Translations under genes and position numbers: made by a program
Notes under the pieces: model-generated
The model's database searches: none
What the model was told of the DNA's origin: nothing
The model's input: only the letters and a program-made list of their open reading frames with translations
Part shown: in pieces, positions 25,748-33,603 of the stretch
How positions within the stretch are numbered: position 1 is the stretch's first letter
Layout: the number at the start of each line of letters is the position of its first letter
NCBI GenBank assembly: GCA_002841395.1
Contig: PGZM01000002.1
Span: forward strand, 504,201 to 568,200
Source of the DNA: Firmicutes bacterium HGW-Firmicutes-9
Lineage (GTDB): Bacteria; Bacillota; Clostridia; Christensenellales; CAG-138
Reading direction: 5' to 3'
Length of the DNA: 64,000 nucleotides

Positions 25748-27193
25748 CTACTTACTCTCTTTCAAGACAATTGGCGTGTTTTTCCTTTTAATAGTGGAAT
25801 ATGCTCGCAGTTCGACGGCATTCATCCCGCACGCCTTTATGCAATTCAGGCAACGCATGCAGCTGGAACTGTCAATTTCGCATCTGCTCGTGGATATTTC
25901 GATCGATTCAGTCGGACATATCATCCTGCACTTGCCGCATTGAGCGCACTGCTCGGTTTTGATCGCTAGTTTTATTGGAGTGATTTTACTAAGGAAACGA
26001 AACATCGTCCCCCACGGGCAGAGCGCGCCGCACCAGACAACGCTGGGATAAAAAAAGGATACGATCATACCGGCCAGTGTCAGCGCAAGGAATATCTGCG
26101 GCCGCAAATGCAGTATCATCGATATTGTAAAGGCGCACAGAAACAGCAAGAAAACCATTATTCCAGCTGATTTGCTTTTTAGCCATTTGGGAACTGTTCT
26201 CTTTTTTATTGGATGATTTCGAAATAGCTTTTCTTTCAAAACATCGAACATATGTGCCGGGCATAGCCATCCGCAGTAAAAGCGGCCAAACAACACACTA
26301 AGAACAAAACCCGTGATCAAAGGAATTAGCCAGAGCCTCCCGTTACCGGTAAGAAATAAACCAGTAAATGCAGAAAGAGATATCATCTGAATTAGAAACT
26401 GTACAAGAATAGTCGTTTTGCGCCGCGGCTTTTTTCTACCGTTGCCGCTTCCTCTCTGGTAACCAAGTGCATCCTTGATTTTTCGTACGGACTTCCTGTA
26501 CATGAGCGAGCCCATCAGTAAGGGTACCACCATTGTCGCCATAAACCTGAAATTTGATTGATTTAAAGCATGTCCAAACTCAAACCCTTTGGTGATCATT
26601 AGCGACGCGATAGCTGAGACAAAAAATAAAATTACACCGGCATGATACAAGAGCTTGATTTCTCGTTTCAGCGTAAGCAGATTGTTCCTATATTCTTCCT
26701 CGTGATTTTCTCTCATTCCTTCGATGACGCTCATCACAACCGTTGTCGAGAAAAAATTGTAAAACATCAGTACTAGTGCCGCACCGGACAATGATCCTAC
26801 AATAGCTGATGAATACCATGCTCCCATATCGATCGGGATGAAGCATAAGCTGTTCGTCGATAGCATAGATAAGAACGCAAATGTACCGATCGTTCCGAAG
26901 GATACAACGAATATCGCGTTAAATAGCAAAATAAATTTTCCGTTCATGGGGCGTTGCCGATTATGGCTCAGATTATCTGTCGCCTGTTTCGCTTTGCACC
27001 CCATATACACCGTATTGGCGACGGAGTAGATCACGAACATGGAAAGCACAGGTACGGAAGTGAGGCAGTGTAAATACTGCTGAACCGAAACGATCTGCAA
27101 CCGGAATATCATCCATACGCCCCAGATGACAGGACCAATAAAGTACATAAAAAAATGGAGCGCAGCGATTTTGAGAATAGACGCATTCTTCAT
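25748..27193 (-). CDS. NapH/NosR-like membrane 4Fe-4S protein
   Basis: The 481-residue protein has about eight to nine membrane segments and the polyferredoxin signatures GRFYCGWLCPAHMF and CGALCPWGTMF, then two ferredoxin clusters near the C-terminus (CAQCGKCRMICP and CMRCLNCIKACG). NapH/NosR/RdxA-type proteins carry electrons from the membrane quinone pool to periplasmic or assembly reactions. The usual partner enzymes are absent, so its acceptor is unknown. It starts at ATG 27193 (AGGGAGAG upstream), overlapping the stop of the ATC-hydrolase-like gene as ATGA, a sign of coupling. Confidence 0.85.
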   Translation of the reverse strand: MKNASILKIAALHFFMYFIGPVIWGVWMIFRLQIVSVQQYLHCLTSVPVLSMFVIYSVANTVYMGCKAKQATDNLSHNRQRPMNGKFILLFNAIFVVSFGTIGTFAFLSMLSTNSLCFIPIDMGAWYSSAIVGSLSGAALVLMFYNFFSTTVVMSVIEGMRENHEEEYRNNLLTLKREIKLLYHAGVILFFVSAIASLMITKGFEFGHALNQSNFRFMATMVVPLLMGSLMYRKSVRKIKDALGYQRGSGNGRKKPRRKTTILVQFLIQMISLSAFTGLFLTGNGRLWLIPLITGFVLSVLFGRFYCGWLCPAHMFDVLKEKLFRNHPIKKRTVPKWLKSKSAGIMVFLLFLCAFTISMILHLRPQIFLALTLAGMIVSFFYPSVVWCGALCPWGTMFRFLSKITPIKLAIKTEQCAQCGKCRMICPTESIEISTSRCEIDSSSCMRCLNCIKACGMNAVELRAYSTIKRKNTPIVLKESK

Positions 27194-27813
27194 TTACTTC
27201 TCTCCCTGATAAATTGGAAATCGCAAACCTGATCGCCCCTGCCAAGCGTTTTTGTTCTTGCCCAAATAACATTTCTGGACATATTTCCATACACCTCGTC
27301 GTCGATCTGGCAAAAGCATTTCAGGAGTTCTTCGCGCTGATAGCACCTCAGTACGTTCTGATAGAAACAGCAGCTGACATCAAACGCGATTGCGCTTGCG
27401 CTGTTTTCGAGCCATGTTGTCGTCCACCCCGTGCAGGGATATGTTACTGACATGCTTTTTTTCGTCATAATGCGCAGTAACGAATAAAACATCGGAAGTT
27501 TGCCCAAAAGACGATATGCAGACGTTAGTTTTCTGTAATAGATGCGGTTGAAACGTTCAAACATCGTTATCGCTTCCGTCTGCGATCGGCCGTCGTTTAA
27601 GAGAGCATCGTATAAAGCAATGCCCGGCAGGATATTCTGCGTTAAATGTTTGTTCAGAACCTTATTTGCATAAATCGCTCTTGCTTTGAATAGCGACTCA
27701 TATCGTGCGCGAAAATCCGGATAAACTATTTCCGCTTCAACTGGTTCCATCATTTCAATCAGAGTGCTCTTATATTTTCTGCACAATGCATTTGAAACTT
27801 TAGTCGTGGACAT
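27190..27813 (-). CDS. L-2-amino-thiazoline-4-carboxylate hydrolase family protein
   Basis: The 207-residue, mainly helical protein matches the ATC-hydrolase family: PGIALYDALLNDGRS, the YPCTGW block, FDVSCCFYQNVLRCYQREELLKCFCQIDDEVYG and the closing TKTLGRGDQVCDFQFIR. The founding enzyme opens L-2-amino-thiazoline-4-carboxylate on the way to cysteine; most family members, including those next to redox genes, have no tested function. Start ATG 27813 has TGAGGAAA 7-9 nt upstream. It is the first gene of the operon divergent from the TetR regulator. Confidence 0.8.
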   Translation of the reverse strand: MSTTKVSNALCRKYKSTLIEMMEPVEAEIVYPDFRARYESLFKARAIYANKVLNKHLTQNILPGIALYDALLNDGRSQTEAITMFERFNRIYYRKLTSAYRLLGKLPMFYSLLRIMTKKSMSVTYPCTGWTTTWLENSASAIAFDVSCCFYQNVLRCYQREELLKCFCQIDDEVYGNMSRNVIWARTKTLGRGDQVCDFQFIRERSK

Positions 27814-27842
27814 CAATTTATTTCCTCAAAATCTGAATTATT

Positions 27843-27862
27843 TAATGAACCTTATTTCATTA
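27843..27862. promoter_or_regulatory. Operator 1: TAATGA-N8-TCATTA
   Basis: Perfect inverted repeat TAATGA / TCATTA with 8-bp spacer, placed just downstream of the predicted start site of the leftward operon. An identical arrangement recurs 60 bp away. Probably bound by the adjacent TetR protein. Confidence 0.75.
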
Positions 27863-27869
27863 TGTCGTT

Positions 27870-27898
27870 AATGTATCACCGCCCGTTCCTGCTGTCAA
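27870..27898 (-). promoter_or_regulatory. Leftward promoter of the ATC-hydrolase/polyferredoxin operon
   Basis: Minus-strand TTGACA (27893-27898) and TACATT (27870-27875), 17-bp spacing; the -10 is weak. It is framed by operators 1 and 2. Confidence 0.6.
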
Positions 27899-27902
27899 TA
27901 GA

Positions 27903-27922
27903 TAATGAACAATATATCATTA
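27903..27922. promoter_or_regulatory. Operator 2: TAATGA-N8-TCATTA
   Basis: Second copy of the palindrome (arms extend to 7 bp, ATAATGA/TCATTAT). It sits exactly between the two divergent -35 boxes, so one bound dimer could block both promoters. Confidence 0.75.
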
Positions 27923-27926
27923 TTTA

Positions 27927-27955
27927 TTGACATCTCTTTTCGCCGCTGTTATGAT
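27927..27955 (+). promoter_or_regulatory. Promoter of the tetR-like gene
   Basis: TTGACA (27927-27932) and TATGAT (27950-27955) with 17-bp spacing, 4 bp beyond operator 2. Confidence 0.8.
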
Positions 27956-27986
27956 GTTGTTATATTAATTAACGGAGTCAAGTTAA

Positions 27987-28592
27987 ATGAAACATATTCC
28001 TCAGGAAGAACGAAAAGCCGAAACTAAAAAGAAACTTGTTGATTCTGCAATGACATTGTTTTCTGCGAAGGGCTATTATCAGACCAACTCAAAAGAGATC
28101 GCCGAAAATGCCGGCCTTGCAGTCGGTAGCTTTTATCGTCATTTTGCGGATAAACGGGATATTTTGAAGTTTATTCTGAGTTCCTATATCAACGATGCCT
28201 TTTCTGACGATGAGGCGAGAGAGATCAATATAAACGAGTCGAACCGTAAGGACATTTTCAGAAAACTGCTTCGCCGCGGATTTGAATTGCATCGCTTTAC
28301 CCCTGGGTTTTATCAGCAGGTTACTTTACTGAGTGCGACTGACGAAGAAATCGGATCCGTGTTTCACGAGTACAAAAATGCGATGTTCGCGCGTATCAAA
28401 GAGTTAATCATGGCAAGCGCACCAAATCTTTCGCAAGAGAGTTGCGAAATTACCTGCACCATCCTCTACGCCGCAATCGAGGGCACAATCCATGCCGTCA
28501 AATTTTCGCCAACTGTACTGGATGAAACACCGTATATCGATCAGCTATCAGATTTATTTGATGCATATCTCGCTTCGGTTCGAGATATCTAA
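27987..28592 (+). CDS. TetR/AcrR family transcriptional regulator
   Basis: The 201-residue protein has the TetR N-terminal helix-turn-helix (KKKLVDSAMTLFSAKGYYQTNSKEIAENAGLAVGSFYRHFADKRDIL, residues about 14-60) and a helical ligand/dimerisation domain. Start ATG 27987 follows ACGGAG. It is divergent from the four-gene membrane/redox operon, and the shared 170-bp region holds two equal palindromes flanking both promoters, so it very likely represses both itself and that operon. The inducer is unknown. Confidence 0.92.
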   Translation: MKHIPQEERKAETKKKLVDSAMTLFSAKGYYQTNSKEIAENAGLAVGSFYRHFADKRDILKFILSSYINDAFSDDEAREININESNRKDIFRKLLRRGFELHRFTPGFYQQVTLLSATDEEIGSVFHEYKNAMFARIKELIMASAPNLSQESCEITCTILYAAIEGTIHAVKFSPTVLDETPYIDQLSDLFDAYLASVRDI

Positions 28593-28644
28593 ATCTAAAC
28601 CATTGCTTAACTATCTAGTATCTGCCTAAACAACGAGTAATCGA

Positions 28645-28680
28645 AAAAACCCGCAAATATTAGAAGATTTGCGGGTCTTT
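28645..28680 (+). terminator. Terminator of the tetR-like gene
   Basis: ACCCGCAAAT (28649-28658) and ATTTGCGGGT (28667-28676), 8-nt loop, then CTTT. Confidence 0.8.
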
Positions 28681-28928
28681 AAATCACACATCAATTTTAG
28701 TATATGTCAGAAACAAAATGCCTATGTCCGTTTAAATACACGATGACTGTCTACTTAAGTTCTCGGCCGTACATCAACTCAGCCAACAGCCAGCTGAGAT
28801 CATGCAATTGAAATTCGGCTCTGAAACGAAGTAGTTTCTAGTGCTATTTTGTACGACCTTAGCAAAAACCTTAGCAATAGTCTATTCGACGAGAAAACCG
28901 AGGTGTTTGTAAGTGCCTGAAAAAAAGA
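28681..28928. other. Intergenic region downstream of tRNA-Ser with a possible ORF remnant
   Basis: No intact gene. On the minus strand about 28 codons (roughly 28756-28839) stay open and end in FQLHDLSWLLAELMYGRELK plus a stop. This looks like the tail of a lost protein but could be chance. CCTTAGCAA is repeated at 28856 and 28870. The stretch lies just past the tRNA 3' end, a usual landing place for integrating elements. Confidence 0.35.
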
Positions 28929-28953
28929 AAAAACCCCTGAATCAGGGGCTTTT
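28929..28953 (-). terminator. Terminator of tRNA-Ser
   Basis: CCCCTGA and TCAGGGG form a compact 7-bp hairpin; the minus strand continues TTTTTTC. It begins directly after the tRNA 3' end. Confidence 0.85.
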
Positions 28954-28955
28954 CA

Positions 28956-29045
28956 TGGCGGAGAGTTAGGGATTTGAACCCTAGTTACGGTTCCCCGTAA
29001 ACACGATTTCCAATCGTGCGCCTTCGACCGCTCAGCCAACTCTCC
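28956..29045 (-). tRNA. tRNA-Ser (GGA)
   Basis: A 90-nt class II tRNA. Acceptor GGAGAGT pairs with ACTCTCC; anticodon arm CACGA-TTGGAAA-TCGTG gives GGA; a long variable arm (TTTACGGGGAACCGTAA region) and T-arm TAGGGTTCAAATCCCTA follow. The CCA end is encoded. Confidence 0.97.
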
Positions 29046-29072
29046 ATAGCGTTTCTCTCGGACGCAATGTGT

Positions 29073-29101
29073 ATCATACACGAATGCGCTCAAATTTGCA
29101 A
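29073..29101 (-). promoter_or_regulatory. Promoter of tRNA-Ser
   Basis: Minus-strand TTGCAA (29096-29101) and TATGAT (29073-29078), 17-bp spacing, 27 bp before the tRNA. Confidence 0.8.
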
Positions 29102-29215
29102 GTCTTTTTGCGTGTTTGACGGTGCAAAAATTTCATTTTCAGAGACTCGCTTTGCTATAAAACCAATCCTACTCTTCGGAGTATCGTCTTATCGGAATGC
29201 GTGTGTTAGAATGAA

Positions 29216-29953
29216 TTAAATGCACCTTCCGCCGTCGACGCAGAGCACCTGCCCCGTGATAAACGAGGCTTCGTCCGACGAGAGGAATAGTACTGCGGCG
29301 GCAACATCTTCCGGCATACCCGCGCGCAAAAGCGGCGTTTCCTCGCAGATGCCGGATATGATATCCTCTTCAAAACAGCGCGTCATATCGGTCAGCACAA
29401 ACCCGGGTGCCACGCAATTGACGCGGATCCCGCTGGGAGCAACCTCTTTGGCGAGCGACTTCGTGTATCCGATCACCGCCGCTTTGGAGGCGGAATACGC
29501 AACCTCGCAGGAGCCGCCCGTTACTCCCCACATGGAGGAAATATTCACGATCGCCCCCCGCTTTTGCGAGACCATCTCCGGCAAAACGGCGTTGGTGACG
29601 AGGAACATCCCCGTCACATTCGTGTCCATCACGCGATGCCAGTCGGAGAGCGATGTGTCGGTGACGAGTTGCGTCGGCAACGCAATTCCGGCGTTATTAA
29701 CCAGTACGTCGATAAAGCCGAATTGTTCACGTACACGGGAGACAATCTCCCCTGCCTGCGCCTCATTCGCGATATCACCTGCGACGAGCATGACGGAGCA
29801 TCCCGCTTGCGCGAGCTCGTCATACAGCGCGCGCGCCTGCGCTTCGCGTTCACGATAATGAATCGCGACGCGGTGCCCCTCTTTGGCAAACCTGCGCGCA
29901 ATCCCCGCGCCGATGCCGCGCGAGGAACCAGTGACCAATACAGTATGCTTCAT
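29216..29953 (-). CDS. SDR family oxidoreductase (FabG-like)
   Basis: The 245-residue protein is a classical short-chain dehydrogenase: NAD(P) motif TGSSRGIGAGIA, LVNNAGIA, catalytic Ser in NISSMWG, YxxxK as YSASK, and the C-terminal FITGQVLCVDGG. It resembles 3-oxoacyl-ACP reductases, but no fatty acid genes are near and the substrate is open. ATG 29953 is taken as start since MKHTVLVTGSSRG is the normal family beginning; the ribosome site is weak. It diverges from the endonuclease IV gene (64 bp between). Confidence 0.9.
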   Translation of the reverse strand: MKHTVLVTGSSRGIGAGIARRFAKEGHRVAIHYREREAQARALYDELAQAGCSVMLVAGDIANEAQAGEIVSRVREQFGFIDVLVNNAGIALPTQLVTDTSLSDWHRVMDTNVTGMFLVTNAVLPEMVSQKRGAIVNISSMWGVTGGSCEVAYSASKAAVIGYTKSLAKEVAPSGIRVNCVAPGFVLTDMTRCFEEDIISGICEETPLLRAGMPEDVAAAVLFLSSDEASFITGQVLCVDGGRCI

Positions 29954-30017
29954 ACGCACATTCTAACAAACACAGCGCGCCAACGCAACGCGGCGCGAAA
30001 GAAAGAATCGGAAAATC

Positions 30018-30854
30018 ATGCATCAACAAACACTCTTTTTAGGTTGTCATCTGAGTAACGCAAAAGGCTATGCGGCCGCGGGTCGCGTCGCGCTTTCTAT
30101 CGGCGCGAACACATTCCAGTTTTTTACGCGCAACCCGCGCGGCGGCGGCGCGAAAGCAATCGATCCCGCAGACGCCGAAGCGCTCAACACGTTATGCTGC
30201 GAAAACAACTTTGGCACGCTTGTCGCGCATGCGCCATATACCCTGAATCCCTGTTCCGCGGACGCGAAAGTGCGGGACTTTGCCTATCGCTGCTTCTCCG
30301 AAGATATCGCGCGGATGGAGGCGTTTCCCAATCAAGTCTATAACTTCCATCCCGGCAGTCACACCGGACAAGGAATCGACGTCGGCATCCGGCTGACCGG
30401 CGAGCTGCTCAACGATGTGCTGCAGCCGGATCAATCGACGACGGTGCTCATCGAGACGATGTCCGGCGGCGGATCGGAGATCGGCGGGCGGTTCGAACAA
30501 GTTGCAGAACTGCTCAGCAGGGTCAACCGGCAGGACAAGATGGGTATTTGCCTCGATACCTGCCATGTGTTTGCGGCAGGGTACGACGTAAAAAACGATT
30601 TCGATGGCGTTCTGACGCAGTTCGACAAAATCGTCGGGTTGCGTTGGCTGCGCGCGCTGCACCTCAACGACAGCCTGTTTGATCTTGGGTGCGGTAAGGA
30701 TCGTCATGCCCGCATCGGCGAAGGATTTATCGGTTTAGAGGCGATGAAGCGAATCGCGCACCATCCCGCATTTGCAGGGCTTCCGATGATTCTCGAGACA
30801 CCGAACGAACCGCCGGAGCACGGCGACGAAATCCGGTTGCTGCGAGAAAACTAG
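30018..30854 (+). CDS. nfo: Deoxyribonuclease IV (endonuclease IV)
   Basis: The 278-residue TIM-barrel AP endonuclease shows the expected metal-site segments: GCHLSNAKGY at the start, LVAHAPYTLNPCS, VYNFHPGSHTGQG, LIETMSGGGSEIG, ICLDTCHVFAAGYD and LHLNDSLFDLGCGKDRHARIGEG. It cuts DNA 5' of abasic sites in base excision repair. Length is normal. A GAAAGAATCGGAAAA purine stretch precedes the ATG. It is a single gene and is followed by the promoter region of the glycyl radical enzyme. Confidence 0.95.
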   Translation: MHQQTLFLGCHLSNAKGYAAAGRVALSIGANTFQFFTRNPRGGGAKAIDPADAEALNTLCCENNFGTLVAHAPYTLNPCSADAKVRDFAYRCFSEDIARMEAFPNQVYNFHPGSHTGQGIDVGIRLTGELLNDVLQPDQSTTVLIETMSGGGSEIGGRFEQVAELLSRVNRQDKMGICLDTCHVFAAGYDVKNDFDGVLTQFDKIVGLRWLRALHLNDSLFDLGCGKDRHARIGEGFIGLEAMKRIAHHPAFAGLPMILETPNEPPEHGDEIRLLREN

Positions 30855-30894
30855 GTTTCAAACACATTTTTAAGTAAAATATTCAGAAAAATAC

Positions 30895-30944
30895 CCCGCG
30901 CCTGCACGCATAGAATTGCTCACGGCGCGGGATTGTATTATAAT
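30895..30944 (+). promoter_or_regulatory. Promoter of the glycyl radical enzyme operon with a -35-spanning inverted repeat
   Basis: TTGCTC (30916-30921) and TATAAT (30939-30944), 17-bp spacing. CCCGCGCC (30895-30902) and GGCGCGGG (30924-30931) form a perfect 8-bp inverted repeat enclosing the -35 box, as an operator or as the stem of a terminator for nfo. A leader of about 110 nt follows. Confidence 0.6.
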
Positions 30945-31061
30945 GACAGCGATACATTTCACAGAAAAACCCGATCCATACCGTTTTCTTATCACATCTG
31001 CATTCTATGTTTATGATTGTTTTCGTTCGCCATATTCCTGCAACCGAAAGGAGCATACCGT

Positions 31062-33551
31062 ATGGAAGCCGTCGCAAAATCCGGCGTCAAGGAGCCGCAC
31101 AATCTTTCGCCGCGTATTCAATGGCTGAGGGATTACTATTTTCGAGGCGATGACCGCACCTGGAACAACGAGTTCGCGGCCTTTTCGACAGGCACGCCCT
31201 GGGACGAGGTGTTTGACGAAACGACTTTCTTAATCGTCCCGGAGGTATACTCGTTTCTATCGACCTTCCGGAAGTCCTTCCAGATGGCTGCCCGCACGGT
31301 AGAGCCGCCGAAGGGTTTCTTTTCACTTTCCTTGCCGGAACGGCGCGCGTGGATCATCAAAGAAATTATCGTCAACCGTTTGCCGCAGGAGATTCTGCCC
31401 GGTGACTTGATCGCAGGCGGACGCTTCAACGTCATGGCATCGCGCTGCTGGAGCAAAAACGAGGCGAAAGAGCGCAACGAACGCATGCTGGGCAAGGACG
31501 GCATTCGAAAGGCGACATTCGCGTTTCAGGATCGCGGTTACGGTAACTGCGGCGCAACAAGCGGGCACCTCATCCCCGACTATCCTCGCGTGCTGCGCGA
31601 AGGCTTCACGGGTATCAAGACAGATCTGATGCAGCGATACAACGCGCTCTCGCCTGCCGAACAATCCGGTCAAAAAGGCGGGCAGCTGCGCGGTATGCTG
31701 CTCAGTTGTGATATGCCGATGGAACTTGCGGAGAAATACGCGGAGCTTTGTGGTTCTCTTGCTAAAGGAGAAACGGACGCTGCGCGCAAGCAGGAACTGC
31801 TCGCTATGCGGGATGTCCTCCAGCGCGTACCGAAAGAACCCGCGCAAAACTTCTATGAAGCACTCCAATCGCTGTGGTTGACGCACATGCTCGTGCTCAC
31901 GGATGAAAACTATCCCGGCGCCGGCGTATCGTTTGGCAGAATCGATCAGTATCTGCTGCCTTATTGGGAGCAGTCGATGCGCGAGGGCATGGATCGCGAA
32001 TTCGGCAAGGAGCTGTTAAAATGCTTCTGGATGCACTGCAACTACGCCTATGACGCGATGATTCAAACGGGCAATCAAGGCATTACGGCAGGGTACGGCC
32101 AGCTTTTCAACCTCTCCGGCCTTGGCAAGAACGGCGCGGACATGACGAACGATCTGACCTGGGTGTTCCTCGAGGTCATCGATGAGATGAGTCCGATCCT
32201 CGAACCCAAGCCGAACGTACGCCTGCATAAAAACACACCCGACAAACTTCTGGACAAGGTCGTCGACATGATCTCCACGAGTCAAGGTGCGCCGTTTTTA
32301 CTCAACTTCGACGAACGCTCAATGGCGGGTATGATTGAGGAAGCCAAGCGCGCGCAAGTCGAACACCTGATCAACGAGGACAATGTGTTTGACTATGCGT
32401 CCGTCGGTTGCCTTGAGAACACCATGTGCGGCAACGACCGCTCCGCAACCGTCGACTGCAACCCGAATCTTGTCAAAGCAGTCGAACTCACGTTGGGCGA
32501 CGGGCAGGATTTGATCGTCTATACGGACGCGCTCTGGGGCAATCCATATCCAGTCGAAACCGACGCGCCAAAGACAGGCGACCCGCGACAATTTACAGAT
32601 TTTGAGACATTCTATGCGGCGTTCTTGGTACAGTTGAATTTCGTCATGGATCGCATGGCGCGGCTCTATGAACGCTCGACCGAACTGCGCGCAGAGTATG
32701 CGCCGACGCCGTATCTCAGTTGCCTTGTGCGTGGCTGCGCCGAGAGCGGCAAGGACTGCACACAGGGCGGCGCGGAGCTGTCATTTGTTACAGTAGAAGG
32801 CGTTACCTTTGCGACGACGGTTGACTCGCTGCTCGCAATCCGTTATCTTGTCTATGACAAGCAGCTCTGCACGATGGATACGCTCATCCGCGCGCTGCAA
32901 GCCAACTGGGAAGGCTATGAGATTCTCCAGGCGCAGGCGAAGAATCGCGCGCCGAAGTATGGCAGAGACGACGACGCAGCGGATGCGCTCGCGCTCCGGC
33001 TCATGCGTGACTGGTCGGACATCGTATGGGGCTATCGCACCAAGAGTACCAACGCACAATTCCGTCCCGGCATGCTCAGCTGGAACTATTGGATCGGAAG
33101 CGGATTCATCCTCCCGGCAACGGCGGACGGACGCGCGCGCGGACAGTTCCTCAGCAACGCCATCTGTCCCGTCAACGGCGCGGACACAAATGGTCCCACA
33201 GGCAACGCAAACTCCGTCGGCAAAGCGCTCGGCGGCACGGACGCGTTTGGCAACATCGTCAACCTCCTGCCCAACGGCGCAAGCCACACGATTACCCTTT
33301 CTCCCTCGTTGATGCGCGATCACGAGCGTCGCGAGAAGCTCAAAGCGTTCCTGCGCGGCTATACGCAAAACGGCGGCACCGCACTGCAGATCAATATCCT
33401 CGATGCAGAAACGCTCAAGGACGCGCAGAAGCATCCGGAGAATTACAAAAACCTGCTCGTACGCATCACGGGATACAACGCGTATTTCACGAGCATCGGC
33501 AGAGAGCTGCAGAATGAGATAATCGCAAGAGAAAGCCACAATCGCTATTGA
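31062..33551 (+). CDS. Glycyl radical enzyme (PFL/glycerol dehydratase family), substrate unknown
   Basis: The 829-residue protein has a full glycyl radical enzyme core. The thiyl cysteine is Cys450 in SVGCLENTMCGNDRS, with Glu452 two residues on (C-x-E as in decarboxylase and lyase subgroups), and the radical glycine is Gly804 in RITGYNAYF, 25 residues from the end. It is not pyruvate formate-lyase, which has adjacent cysteines. By wording and by the 354-residue Cys-Gly distance it is nearer to arylacetate-decarboxylase or isethionate-lyase-like groups; this is tentative. No small decarboxylase subunit or microcompartment genes are nearby. ATG 31062 follows AAAGGAG. The activase gene is next. 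Confidence 0.9.
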   Translation: MEAVAKSGVKEPHNLSPRIQWLRDYYFRGDDRTWNNEFAAFSTGTPWDEVFDETTFLIVPEVYSFLSTFRKSFQMAARTVEPPKGFFSLSLPERRAWIIKEIIVNRLPQEILPGDLIAGGRFNVMASRCWSKNEAKERNERMLGKDGIRKATFAFQDRGYGNCGATSGHLIPDYPRVLREGFTGIKTDLMQRYNALSPAEQSGQKGGQLRGMLLSCDMPMELAEKYAELCGSLAKGETDAARKQELLAMRDVLQRVPKEPAQNFYEALQSLWLTHMLVLTDENYPGAGVSFGRIDQYLLPYWEQSMREGMDREFGKELLKCFWMHCNYAYDAMIQTGNQGITAGYGQLFNLSGLGKNGADMTNDLTWVFLEVIDEMSPILEPKPNVRLHKNTPDKLLDKVVDMISTSQGAPFLLNFDERSMAGMIEEAKRAQVEHLINEDNVFDYASVGCLENTMCGNDRSATVDCNPNLVKAVELTLGDGQDLIVYTDALWGNPYPVETDAPKTGDPRQFTDFETFYAAFLVQLNFVMDRMARLYERSTELRAEYAPTPYLSCLVRGCAESGKDCTQGGAELSFVTVEGVTFATTVDSLLAIRYLVYDKQLCTMDTLIRALQANWEGYEILQAQAKNRAPKYGRDDDAADALALRLMRDWSDIVWGYRTKSTNAQFRPGMLSWNYWIGSGFILPATADGRARGQFLSNAICPVNGADTNGPTGNANSVGKALGGTDAFGNIVNLLPNGASHTITLSPSLMRDHERREKLKAFLRGYTQNGGTALQINILDAETLKDAQKHPENYKNLLVRITGYNAYFTSIGRELQNEIIARESHNRY

Positions 33552-33603
33552 TCTCCTACAGTAAACAATAAATTCGCAATAGAAGGACACGACCGGTAAC
33601 TAT

